Below are positions 1 to 7,202 of a stretch of DNA of 17,691 bases, piece by piece. Position numbers and translations under genes: made by a program. The notes under the pieces are model-generated. The model was not told where the DNA came from, did not search any database, and saw only the letters and a list, made by a program, of their open reading frames with translations. This DNA is from JBAVQS01 sp049694275. Lineage in GTDB: Bacteria; Chloroflexota; Anaerolineae; UBA4142; SHND01. The stretch's first letter is position 1. Every line of letters starts with the position of its first letter. The DNA is taken from NCBI GenBank assembly GCA_049694275.1, contig JBAVQS010000365.1, positions 1 through 17,691 on the forward strand, given 5' to 3'.

Positions 1-105
1 CAAGGATACGTGATGGCTGGACTGGCACGCACGCGCCGCTCGCAAAAGCGTCTCTGGGCATGCATCTTTGGTTCTGACCTGCCGTGGCGGCACAAGCGCG
101 GACAT
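1..105 (-). CDS. Unidentified open frame, 5' end only, runs off the window
   Basis: An ATG overlaps the stop codon of the MoaD-like gene in a TAATG arrangement, and the frame stays open for 35 codons to the window edge. The tight stop/start overlap is typical of translationally coupled genes, so a further operon member may begin here. The peptide begins MSALVPPRQVRTKDACPETL and I do not recognise a family. It does not look like the start of an aldehyde:ferredoxin oxidoreductase, a frequent partner of MoaD-like genes. Codon third positions are not strongly biased, so the frame could be accidental. Confidence 0.25.
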   Translation of the reverse strand, partial: MSALVPPRQVRTKDACPETLLRAARACQSSHHVSL

Positions 106-392
106 TAATTAATCAAAACTCTGTAAGAACCGCCGGTAATAGGCGGAAAGATTGCTATTTCATCCTGCTCGCGAATCGCCGTGTCCAGCCCCTGGTCCAA
201 TTCGACGTCATGCCCATTCACCATCACGCGCACGTGGGGCCTGAGCTTGCCCTGCTCCAAAAGCGCGGGGCCAAGTCCGTCGTATTGGGCGCAAATTTGG
301 TCGACCACCTCACGCACGTTCGCTCCCGGAACGTCGAGTTCCTTGGCATTGACGATTCGCCGCAGGTTCGCATACAATTTCACGACAGCCAT
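105..392 (-). CDS. MoaD/ThiS-family ubiquitin-like sulfur-carrier protein with C-terminal extension
   Basis: A 95-residue protein of the beta-grasp MoaD/ThiS family. It starts MAVVKLYANLRRIV, has the typical NG-turn segment near residues 57-62 (VMVNGHD), and has the late motif EIAIFPPITGG at residues 78-88. Family members carry sulfur as a thiocarboxylate on a C-terminal Gly-Gly for molybdopterin, thiamin or thiolation chemistry. Here the Gly-Gly (87-88) is followed by seven residues (SYRVLIN), so it would need trimming, or the protein is not a sulfur carrier. The ATG directly follows the rhaA stop with no spacer, and the Shine-Dalgarno AAAGGA lies inside the rhaA end, so translation is coupled. 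Why it sits in a rhamnose operon is not shown by the sequence. One guess is a tungsten/molybdenum enzyme that handles lactaldehyde. Confidence 0.85.
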   Translation of the reverse strand: MAVVKLYANLRRIVNAKELDVPGANVREVVDQICAQYDGLGPALLEQGKLRPHVRVMVNGHDVELDQGLDTAIREQDEIAIFPPITGGSYRVLIN

Positions 393-1673
393 TTATGTCC
401 TTTTACTCAATTCGCGTTTTTCGTAGGCGCGCACCTCGCCCATGAACGCCGCGCCGACGGGGGTGGCCTTGTTCAAACAGTACCAATCCCAGACCGCGCC
501 AAACGGCAGCCCCTTGATCTCCTCCAGGAGCGCCAACCGCCCCGTATAGTCGCCCGCCCGCTCGAGCTCGCGCAGTTTGGCGGACGGCTCGAGGAGCGCG
601 AGCAGCAGCGCTCGCAGCATGTTTCGCGCGCCGATGGCCCAGGCAGCCACGCGGTTGATGCTCGCATCGAAATAGTCGAGCCCGATATGGACACGGTCCA
701 GGAAATCGCCGCGCACCAACTCTTGTGTAATCGCCTCCAGTTCATCCGAGAGCACGACCACATGGTCGCTGTCCCAGCGCACGCCCCGGCTGATGTGCAG
801 CAGCACCTCCGGGACAAAGAGCAAGACCGCCGACAGCTTGTCCGAGACAACCTCGGTTGGATGAAAGTGTCCCGTGTCCAGCGTCAGGAGGACCCCCTTT
901 ACGACGGCAAAACCCAGGTAAAACTCTTGAGAGCCGACGACATAGCTCTCCGAGCCAATGCCGAACAGTTTGCCCTCGACCGCGTCGAGGTTATAGTGCT
1001 TGTCGATGGAGACAGCCAGGATCTCGTCCAGCGAGTTCATCAGCAATTTGCGCGGCGTCTTGCGGTCGACTGGAGTATCCTTGTAGCCGTCGGGAATCCA
1101 GATATTGGTCACGCACGGCTTGCCAAGCTCTTGCCCAAAATACTCGCCAATCTTGCGACAGGCGATGCAGTGGTCAATCCAAAAGCGGCGGATGCCGGGG
1201 TCAGAACTGGCGAGTGTAAACCCATTCTCGGCTTTCGGATGGGAAAAGAGCGTGGGGTTGAAATCGAGGCCGTGCCCATTCGCTTTGGCCCAATCTATCC
1301 AGCCCTTGAAATGCTCGGGGAGCAGCTTGTCGCGTTCGATGCGCCGGCCGCCCGTTTCGGCATACATGGCATGGAGATTCAGCCGGTGCGTGCCAGGGAT
1401 CAGGCGAAAGGTCTCATCCAAATCACGCCGCAGTTCATCTGCGGTGCGTGCCTTGCCCGGATAGTTGCCGGTCGCCGCAATGCCGCCGCTCAACCCCAGC
1501 CCGAAGTTCTCGAATCCGCCCACATCATCGCCCTGCCAACAGTGCAGGCTCAATGGAATGGTGGAGAGTTTCTCAATAGCTTGGTTCGTATCGACGCCAA
1601 GCGCGGCATACCGCTCGCGTGCCACCTGATAGGCAGTCTGGATATGTTTGTCGGTCAGGTGATTGTTCAGCAT
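393..1673 (-). CDS. rhaA: L-rhamnose isomerase
   Basis: A 426-residue cytoplasmic enzyme converting L-rhamnose to L-rhamnulose. It aligns by eye along its whole length with the enterobacterial RhaA type (about 419 residues). Shared landmarks include IPLSLHCWQGDDVGGFE (40-56), ATGNYPGKAR (67-76), LNLHAMYAE, GLDFNPTLFSHP and the C-terminal VRAYEKRELSKR. Expected metal ligands are visible: E233, D266, H293 and D333, with the second-site HFHPTE (269-274) and WDSD (300-303). The start is the ATG five bases after the rhaD stop. Upstream Shine-Dalgarno complementarity is weak, suggesting re-initiation from rhaD. This is third of the rhaB-rhaD-rhaA run and is followed without a gap by the MoaD-like gene. 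Confidence 0.97.
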   Translation of the reverse strand: MLNNHLTDKHIQTAYQVARERYAALGVDTNQAIEKLSTIPLSLHCWQGDDVGGFENFGLGLSGGIAATGNYPGKARTADELRRDLDETFRLIPGTHRLNLHAMYAETGGRRIERDKLLPEHFKGWIDWAKANGHGLDFNPTLFSHPKAENGFTLASSDPGIRRFWIDHCIACRKIGEYFGQELGKPCVTNIWIPDGYKDTPVDRKTPRKLLMNSLDEILAVSIDKHYNLDAVEGKLFGIGSESYVVGSQEFYLGFAVVKGVLLTLDTGHFHPTEVVSDKLSAVLLFVPEVLLHISRGVRWDSDHVVVLSDELEAITQELVRGDFLDRVHIGLDYFDASINRVAAWAIGARNMLRALLLALLEPSAKLRELERAGDYTGRLALLEEIKGLPFGAVWDWYCLNKATPVGAAFMGEVRAYEKRELSKRT

Positions 1674-1678
1674 TGTTC

Positions 1679-2503
1679 TCAGAAAATGCTCTGCTGAATT
1701 CCAAATTCCTTGCAGATGAGACGAATCTCGTCCGATGTCAGCCCCTCGCCCTTTTCGCCATTCACCAGATTCATGTATTCATAGTGCGCCCCGGTCTCGG
1801 CGTACTCGATGCGGTCGGCGGCGCGCTTGACCGAGGTGTCCGAACGTGCCATCACTCCATGCTTGCTCCAGACCACCACGCGGTGCCCGCGCAAGGATGC
1901 GATATTCCCCGCCATCATTTGCGGCGACCCGGGGACCTGGAAGGGCACGCAGCCGATCCCTTCCGGAAGATTGATAATTGTTTCTGGCTCCCACCGCAAG
2001 AGATGCGTATTCAGATAGGTCTCATCTCGATAGCGCGGGATATGGCTCAGATAGGTAATATGAATCGGCTGGGCGTGGACGACTGCGTGAAAATTCGTGC
2101 CGGTCGCGCTCACCTGGTCTTGGTGCACGGCGAGGTGCGAATTGAACTCGCTGGTCAACCGGGAGAAAAGGCGGCGTGGCGAGGTATAAAGCTGTCCCGT
2201 ACGTCCTTCTTCGCCGATCACGACGCAGCCCAGGTTTGCCGCCGGGTCGCTGATAATCTCGCGGAGCCGGCGTCCTGAGCCGCTGACGAGAATGGCGCCG
2301 CCCGCGAGCGCAGGGGCGGGGGCGGGCAGGTCGATGCGCTCGACGAGCGGAAACTTGCGGCGGACCTCGACGGGCCAGCCGAGATAGACCGAGATGTTTC
2401 CAGCCGCGCCTTCGCTCGCCTCAATCTCCGACAGGCGCTGTCCGGCTTCTCCAATCGCGACCAGAAATTCGTCGAGAGCGGGATAGGGTTGTTCGATGGA
2501 CAT
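1679..2503 (-). CDS. rhaD: L-rhamnulose-1-phosphate aldolase (class II aldolase/adducin fold)
   Basis: A 274-residue zinc aldolase splitting L-rhamnulose-1-phosphate into DHAP and L-lactaldehyde. The class II aldolase/adducin landmarks are present: AAGNISV (33-39), the phosphate-binding LVSGSGRRLRE (72-82), the catalytic-acid region TSEFNSHL with E119, and VWSKHGVMA with H215 as a zinc ligand. The other metal motif reads VVHAQPIHITYLSH: H143 fits the first ligand, but the usual H-x-H is H-A-Q here. That may be a subfamily trait, with another histidine (H148) used instead. A good ribosome site (AAAAAGGA, six bases before the ATG) supports the start. It lies 12 bases after rhaB and five before rhaA, so is clearly co-transcribed. 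Fuculose-1-phosphate could be an alternative substrate given the neighbouring fucI. Confidence 0.92.
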   Translation of the reverse strand: MSIEQPYPALDEFLVAIGEAGQRLSEIEASEGAAGNISVYLGWPVEVRRKFPLVERIDLPAPAPALAGGAILVSGSGRRLREIISDPAANLGCVVIGEEGRTGQLYTSPRRLFSRLTSEFNSHLAVHQDQVSATGTNFHAVVHAQPIHITYLSHIPRYRDETYLNTHLLRWEPETIINLPEGIGCVPFQVPGSPQMMAGNIASLRGHRVVVWSKHGVMARSDTSVKRAADRIEYAETGAHYEYMNLVNGEKGEGLTSDEIRLICKEFGIQQSIF

Positions 2504-2515
2504 GACGTTTCCTTT

Positions 2516-4006
2516 TTAATCAACCGGCTGCGCGACCAATGCGCACAAGCGGGCATAAGCTTCATCCCACCCGGCGCGGTCTACCGGTTGGAACACCTCG
2601 ACGGGGAAGGATTGGCGCACGATGGCCCGCGCATCCGCGATCGAGCCAATCTCGCCGACCGCGAGGGCCTGGAGGAGCACGTTGCCTGCAGCGGTAGCCT
2701 CTACGGGGCCGGTAATGACTCGTCGCCCCGTCACGTCGGCGGTGAACTGACTGAGCAGCCGGTTCTGAGTGCCGCCGCCGACGATATGGATCGGATCGAG
2801 TTCATGTCCGAGCATCTCTTGCATCCGTTCGAGCACCCAGCGATATTTGCAGGCGAGGCTCTCGAGCCCACAGCGCACCACTTCTCCCTTGCTTTCGGGA
2901 ACCGGTTGCCCGGTCCGCTCGCAATAGGCGCGGATGCGCGCAGGCATATCGCCCGGCTTTAAGAATTCTCCGGCATCGGGATCGACAATACTCTGCAGAG
3001 GCTTGGACTGCGCGGCCATTTCAGTTAGCTCTCCATAGGAAAGCTCTTCCCCCACCTGTGCCCAGGTATGGCGGCATTCCTGAACCAACCATAATCCGGC
3101 AATGTTCTTGCTAAAGCGGATGGTATGATTCACTCCGCCCTCATTGGTAAAGTTATAGGCAAGGCTTTGGGCGTTAATGATCGGTCCGGTCAATTCTGCG
3201 CCCATGATCGACCAGGTTCCGGAGCTGATCCAGGCAAAACCCGGTTTCTCGGCGGGAACGGCGGCGACCGCCGAGCCAGTATCGTGGCAGGCGGGAGCAA
3301 TCACGCGTACACCCCGCGCCCCAGTTTCGCTGACCAACGGAGCGCAGAGCGGTCCCAGGTCCGTGCCAGGTTGGATGATGGGCGGCAGGATGCGGCGCGG
3401 GATGTCCATCGCATCGAGCAGGGGGGTGGCCCATTCTTTCCGGCGGGGATCAAAACACTGGGAGGTCGTCGCAATCGTAAATTCGCCGGTCATTTGGCCC
3501 GTCAACCAATAGTTGAACAGGTCCGGCATCATCAGCAGGTGCTGGGCGATGTCGAGCAACGGCGAGCCCGAGATAACGGTCGCGAGCAACTGAAAGAGCG
3601 TATTGATCTGCATCAGTTGAATGCCAGTCCGCTCGAAAATCTGCTCGCGGGACATGCGCCGGCACGCTTCCTCGATCATCCCATCTGTCCGGCTGTCGCG
3701 ATAGTGGTACGGGTTTGAGATGAGTGTACCCTGCTTGTCGAGCAGCCCATAATCGACGCCCCATGTATCGAGCCCCATTGCGGTCAGCTCGATCCGCTCT
3801 TTGTGAACGGCGTGGGAGAGACCTGTTTTGATCTCCGACCAGAGGCGCAAAACATCCCAATGCAGCCCATCGGGGGTGAGAACCGGAATATTCGGAAAGC
3901 GGTGAATGGGGGTCAGTGTCAGCCGCCCCTGGTCGAGCGCGCCGAGAATCGCGCGCCCGCTTTCGGCGCCGAGATCGACGGCGAGAAAATTACGAGACAG
4001 TGCCAT
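2516..4006 (-). CDS. rhaB: L-rhamnulokinase (FGGY kinase family)
   Basis: A 496-residue kinase phosphorylating L-rhamnulose at C1 with ATP. It begins like RhaB (FLAVDLGAESGRAILGAL, phosphate loop around residues 11-20). TWGVDYGLLD lies at 81-90, and the catalytic aspartate is probably D242 in PACHDTGSAVAAVPA. These are followed by SSGTWSIMG and the adenosine-binding HIVGGGTQNRLLSQFTAD. Length matches the family (about 490). The chosen ATG is the first that keeps the N-terminal beta strand. It has no good Shine-Dalgarno and lies at the broken end of a fucU remnant, so the native leader may have been replaced by a deletion. Expression probably depends on transcription from upstream of fucI or on a site around 4023-4060. 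With no fuculokinase nearby, it may also serve L-fuculose. Confidence 0.95.
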   Translation of the reverse strand: MALSRNFLAVDLGAESGRAILGALDQGRLTLTPIHRFPNIPVLTPDGLHWDVLRLWSEIKTGLSHAVHKERIELTAMGLDTWGVDYGLLDKQGTLISNPYHYRDSRTDGMIEEACRRMSREQIFERTGIQLMQINTLFQLLATVISGSPLLDIAQHLLMMPDLFNYWLTGQMTGEFTIATTSQCFDPRRKEWATPLLDAMDIPRRILPPIIQPGTDLGPLCAPLVSETGARGVRVIAPACHDTGSAVAAVPAEKPGFAWISSGTWSIMGAELTGPIINAQSLAYNFTNEGGVNHTIRFSKNIAGLWLVQECRHTWAQVGEELSYGELTEMAAQSKPLQSIVDPDAGEFLKPGDMPARIRAYCERTGQPVPESKGEVVRCGLESLACKYRWVLERMQEMLGHELDPIHIVGGGTQNRLLSQFTADVTGRRVITGPVEATAAGNVLLQALAVGEIGSIADARAIVRQSFPVEVFQPVDRAGWDEAYARLCALVAQPVD

Positions 4007-4152
4007 GAGAGGTGCAGATAGACTCTTTTGGCACCAGCGTTGGCACCGGTGCCAAAAGAGAAATTACCATCGGCGATTGATACTCATATTCCGTGCCCTG
4101 CGCTCCCGATGACCTGGAGAATCTCAGGGTGGAGCAATTGTGTCTTGAGCAT
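4006..4152 (-). pseudogene. fucU: fucU (L-fucose mutarotase) remnant, nonsense-mutated and 3'-truncated
   Basis: Reading the gap between fucI and rhaB on the minus strand gives 49 codons that align without a gap to the first 49 codons of the intact FucU at 16179. By eye about 30 of 48 residues match, including MLKT, LLHPEIL, AGH, ADGN and RVYL. Codon 23 is TGA (4086-4084) where the intact copy has Arg, consistent with CGA to TGA. After RVYLHLS the frame runs straight into the rhaB ATG, and the remaining roughly 95 codons are gone. The ATG follows the fucI stop by one base, indicating an ancestral fucI-fucU operon. Translation would give only a 22-residue peptide. Confidence 0.85.
4023..4060. 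repeat. Perfect 13-bp inverted repeat containing a 16-bp palindrome, upstream of rhaB
   Basis: The arms ctcttttggcacc (4023-4035) and ggtgccaaaagag (4048-4060) are exact inverted repeats separated by 12 bases. The right arm also pairs with the spacer, giving the perfect palindrome TTGGCACCGGTGCCAA (4040-4055), which has the central CG typical of LacI-family operators. It lies 17-54 bases before the rhaB ATG, inside the fucU remnant, where it encodes G-T-G-A-N-A-G-A-K-R. It may be an operator, an mRNA hairpin or a chance product of the coding sequence. There is no T-tract, so it is not a standard terminator. Confidence 0.55.
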
Positions 4153-4153
4153 T

Positions 4154-5875
4154 TCACATTTTCTTGCTGAGCATCAACTTGGCGTTGTTCTCGCCGCCAT
4201 TCTCCAAATAGAGTAGCGGAATAGGCCGGTCCACTCCCTCAACAAATGGGGGACGGGCAGCCCAGCTCGCCTCGGAGATGACATTGTTCAGATCCATCCA
4301 GTACTGCAACCGCGCGGGCGTCAGTCCCTGCACCATGTGTACGTGGTTTGCCGGCGGATAGTGCTTGTATTCATACATGGAGGCGTATTTCGGCACGACA
4401 AAGGTGTGCGGCCACTCCCAGTTCGTCATGTGGCACAGCGCGTCCGCCAGCTTTTCCGGAACCTCCGCCGTCGTCGCCTCGTCCCATGCCAGTCCAAAAA
4501 GCCCGCCCAGACTGCTGTACGTCAAACGGCCCGCGATCCCTTCCAATCCTCCGGGCGAGATAAAGGTAACTGAATTGCCGAGGCCGGGGAAATAGTTCTG
4601 ATCGGCCAGCGGCATCGTCACCCTGGACAACAGCTCCTCGACGCTCGCGCCCGGCTTGCCGGCCCAGTCAAAGGAAGCGCTTCCCGAATTGTCCCCGTCC
4701 ACTAGGCCCTTTTGCGCCCACAACTCGTTTTCCGGCAACTCGACGCCGACCTGTTTCGCCAGCGCTTCGAGCTCCCATCGCTCCCATGCCTTGCGAAAAT
4801 CCATAAACAGCGGCGGATTGCCCCCGGTCAACGCCGAGAAGAATAACATTGTGAGCAAACCCTGGACGTCGGCTTCGGTGGCGAACGGCATGGGCACCTT
4901 TTTGCCGCAGTGATCGAAGGTCGAGTTAAAGAAGGACTCCATCGCATCGGCGACCGGCAGCGGTGTGCCGCGCAGGTCCGAGCCCCACTCTAACTGGCTC
5001 ATAAAGCCGCCGCCCACCGCATCCAGGTCTTTGAGCAGATTGCGTGTGACGAGGTACAGCGCCAGGCTTTGATTGAAACGGGCCGAGTCCGCCTCGTCGC
5101 GCAACTGCAGGCGCGGGCCGATATGGTGGTCGATAAATCCGCGCAGTGTCTTGAGCTCGGCCGCATCATACGCCTGCTTGTGCAGCATGTCGGCCAACAG
5201 TTTCATGTCGAGGCGTGTGATCTCGATGCCGAATTGGGCACGGGTCGGCAGGATGTGCGCAAGCGCCGTTTCCATGCCCATCGAGTCGTGTCCAAAGACC
5301 ACGACCCGTCGCCCCTTGAGCGCTTGCGTCGTGATTGCGGCAAAGCACCAGTCCACCAGCGCCTGCGCGGTCCCCTCGGTCATCTCCGGATTGAGCCCGG
5401 TGTCCGCCCACGTCCCCACATTCAGGTGGGAGAGGCGCCCATACTGGGCGAGCGCGCCGTTTACGGCATGCGCAAAGACGACGCCCGGTTTCGGCCCGCT
5501 GTTGCCACAGGTGAAATTGATGGGGGTGTCCTTTGGGAACTGCTGCAAGAGCGAAATCACAGAGAGCTGCGGAAAGGCCCAGGTGTCGGGCGTGCAGACG
5601 AGCACCTTGACCCCCGCATCCTGGAACTGCTTGGCCACCTGATCGGCCTGCGGCTCGCCGTCGACGAGGATGGGTGACCAGACGACCCGCGCAGGCGAGC
5701 CGTCCGGCAGTTTGACACGCACCGCAATGACGTTCGCCACCATCTCGACAATATTCCGGCAGCGCAGCCGGCTGTCCGCGTCAATGCGCGGGTCGCCGGG
5801 GACGAATACTCCAATTGCCGGAGTATTGCGAGTACTGGTATGGTCGGCATTCGAAAGCATCGTTGCTTTTGGCAT
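4154..5875 (-). CDS. fucI: L-fucose isomerase family protein
   Basis: A 573-residue aldose-ketose isomerase of the FucI family (E. coli FucI about 591), expected to convert L-fucose to L-fuculose and often D-arabinose to D-ribulose. Family landmarks are IGVFVPGDPRIDADSR near the start, the GHDSMGMETA segment (195-204), metal ligands E334 (ATEADVQGLL) and D359 (NPPLFMDFR), and a metal histidine at H511 or H513 in YPPANHVHMVQG. The start has a consensus AGGAGG (5886-5891) ten bases upstream. It lies between two pseudogenes, an aldo/keto reductase remnant upstream and a fucU remnant downstream, and the latter shows that it once led a fucI-fucU pair. Substrate within the family cannot be fixed from sequence alone. 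Confidence 0.9.
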   Translation of the reverse strand: MPKATMLSNADHTSTRNTPAIGVFVPGDPRIDADSRLRCRNIVEMVANVIAVRVKLPDGSPARVVWSPILVDGEPQADQVAKQFQDAGVKVLVCTPDTWAFPQLSVISLLQQFPKDTPINFTCGNSGPKPGVVFAHAVNGALAQYGRLSHLNVGTWADTGLNPEMTEGTAQALVDWCFAAITTQALKGRRVVVFGHDSMGMETALAHILPTRAQFGIEITRLDMKLLADMLHKQAYDAAELKTLRGFIDHHIGPRLQLRDEADSARFNQSLALYLVTRNLLKDLDAVGGGFMSQLEWGSDLRGTPLPVADAMESFFNSTFDHCGKKVPMPFATEADVQGLLTMLFFSALTGGNPPLFMDFRKAWERWELEALAKQVGVELPENELWAQKGLVDGDNSGSASFDWAGKPGASVEELLSRVTMPLADQNYFPGLGNSVTFISPGGLEGIAGRLTYSSLGGLFGLAWDEATTAEVPEKLADALCHMTNWEWPHTFVVPKYASMYEYKHYPPANHVHMVQGLTPARLQYWMDLNNVISEASWAARPPFVEGVDRPIPLLYLENGGENNAKLMLSKKM

Positions 5876-5885
5876 TTAATTCAAT

Positions 5886-5891
5886 CCTCCT
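5886..5891 (-). promoter_or_regulatory. Shine-Dalgarno of fucI
   Basis: The minus strand reads AGGAGG followed by ten bases and the fucI ATG. It fixes the fucI start at 5875 and lies between the stop of the aldo/keto reductase remnant and fucI. Confidence 0.85.
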
Positions 5892-5928
5892 CGGTTGGGT
5901 TCGATGGCATCTCGACGCCTCCGCTGCC

Positions 5929-6120
5929 TTAGTGGGCGATCTCGCCATCCAAATCCCACAGATCTTGCCAGGCTTTCGCCCCGGGCCAAAGAAAAATCTG
6001 TCCTTATCCTCCGGCGTCTTGTCGCGGTCGGGCCGCGCCGGCGAGCTGATAGGCGAAAAGCCGATGGGGAGAATGCCCTGATCACAAACGGACTGGAACA
6101 AGTCAGGTTGCTGGATCAGC
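5929..6120 (-). pseudogene. Aldo/keto reductase remnant with 5' truncation and internal deletion
   Basis: Two pieces of an aldo/keto reductase like the intact gene at 12499 are joined here. The first (6111-6006) encodes QQPDLFQSVCDQGILPIGFS and on to DRDKTPED, matching residues 212-247 of the intact protein (about 25 of 36 identical). The second (6003-5929, another frame) encodes GQIFLWPGAKAWQDLWD to GEIAH-stop, matching residues 324-347. About 76 codons are missing at the junction near 6006/6003, with a frameshift, and everything before residue 212 is gone, including the catalytic tetrad. It cannot make an enzyme. Its truncated 5' edge lies within ten bases of a terminator hairpin. Confidence 0.88.
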
Positions 6121-6129
6121 ATCTTGGAA

Positions 6130-6164
6130 AAGGGGCTGTCCCCTGTCTTTCTGGACAGCCCCTT
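6130..6164 (-). terminator. Hairpin terminator of the ABC importer operon
   Basis: A perfect 12-bp stem (aaggggctgtcc at 6130-6141 and ggacagcccctt at 6153-6164) has an 11-base loop. On the minus strand it is followed by a short T-run (CCCCTTTTCC). It starts 22 bases after the stop of the substrate-binding protein gene, the right place to end the leftward importer transcript. The T-run is short, so read-through into fucI is possible. Confidence 0.75.
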
Positions 6165-6185
6165 GCGCGTGGCTTGCGTTATGCT

Positions 6186-7202
6186 TTATTTATAGAGCAA
6201 CGGCATGATGGTCGGGTCGTCAATGTTGGTCTTGTCAAACCAGTGGAACCCGGTGTCGATGGTCTTGGGCAGGGCCACTCCCTTGACGGCCTTGACGGCC
6301 GAATCGACGCACTTGTAACCGATGCCGATGGGGTCCTGGGTGATGGCGCCCGCTTCGGTCCCAGCGCGGATGGCGTCCAACTGCTGTTGGCCGGAATCGT
6401 AACCGATGACGACGATCTGGCCTTCCTTCTTGAGCTCTTTGACGGCATTCAACACGCCGATGATCGAGCCTTCGTTCGCGCCAAAGTATCCCTTGAGGTT
6501 CGGGTGGGCCTGGATGACGGCCTTGGCAATGTCAGTCGATTTGAGCTGATCGCCCGCGCCGTACTGAAGGTCGACGATGTTGACGTTCGGGTGCTTGGTC
6601 TTCATCTGGTTGATGAAACCATCGCGGCGGTCAATGCCGGTGCGGCTGGTCTGGTCGTGAACGATGACGGCAACTTCGCCCTTGTCGCCGATGAGCGCAG
6701 CCATCTTGTCCGCGGCGAGCGCGGCGGCGGCAACGTTATCGGTGGCCGCGGTGGTCACGGGAATGTCGCTGTCAACACCCGAGTCGAAACCGATAATCGG
6801 GATCTTTTGGGCCTGGGCCTTTTGGAGCAGCGGGATCGCCGCCTTCGAGTCGAGCGCCGCAAAGCAGATGGCGGCGGGGTGCTTGTCAAGCGCGGTCTGA
6901 AGCATTTCGATCTGCTTGTCAACCTGCGATTCAGTCTCGGGACCTTCAAAGGTAATGGTGACATTCAGGTCCTTGGCGGCATTTTGTGCGCCCAGCTTGA
7001 CAGCCTGCCAGAACTGGTGCTGAAAGCCCTTGGAAATAACGGGGATATACATCTGGCCCGTCGGTTGAGCGGGGGCGGTGGTGGCTGCTGGTTGGGCGGG
7101 CGCGCTGGTCGCGGGGGCTGCGGTGGGTTGCCCGCCGCCACAGGCGGCGAGGGCCATGACGAGCAACAGGCCGAGGACGAGGACAACGATTTTGGACTTC
7201 AT
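6186..7202 (-). CDS. Sugar ABC transporter substrate-binding lipoprotein (ribose/xylose type, Peripla_BP_4)
   Basis: A 338-residue extracytoplasmic sugar-binding lipoprotein. The N-terminus MKSKIVVLVLGLLLVMALAAC has a short basic head, a hydrophobic core and the lipobox LAAC, then an Ala/Pro/Thr linker to about residue 50. The mature domain opens with YIPVISKGFQHQFWQAVKLG, as in RbsB-like proteins, and contains FAALDSK, IGFDSGVDSD, GDKGEVAVI and VVIGYDSG. The frame stays open far upstream, but the start at 7202 is preferred because it begins the signal peptide and has AGGAGGAG (7211-7218) eight bases before it. The ligand is probably a monosaccharide of the surrounding pathways, such as L-rhamnose or L-fucose. 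That assignment rests only on context. Confidence 0.93.
   Translation of the reverse strand: MKSKIVVLVLGLLLVMALAACGGGQPTAAPATSAPAQPAATTAPAQPTGQMYIPVISKGFQHQFWQAVKLGAQNAAKDLNVTITFEGPETESQVDKQIEMLQTALDKHPAAICFAALDSKAAIPLLQKAQAQKIPIIGFDSGVDSDIPVTTAATDNVAAAALAADKMAALIGDKGEVAVIVHDQTSRTGIDRRDGFINQMKTKHPNVNIVDLQYGAGDQLKSTDIAKAVIQAHPNLKGYFGANEGSIIGVLNAVKELKKEGQIVVIGYDSGQQQLDAIRAGTEAGAITQDPIGIGYKCVDSAVKAVKGVALPKTIDTGFHWFDKTNIDDPTIMPLLYK

Noticed and set aside
84..1697. A 537-codon plus-strand open frame
   Set aside because: It lies antisense to rhaA and the MoaD-like gene, both strongly recognised. The translation has no family features and reflects GC-rich codon bias.
4023..4060. The inverted repeat as a Rho-independent terminator after fucI
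   Set aside because: No T-tract follows on either strand, and it lies inside coding remnants next to rhaB.
5781..6122. A 113-codon minus-strand frame starting MLIQQPDLFQ as a small real protein
   Set aside because: Its first part is a reductase fragment that shifts frame at the deletion junction, then it reads through fucI out of frame. It is better explained as a pseudogene.
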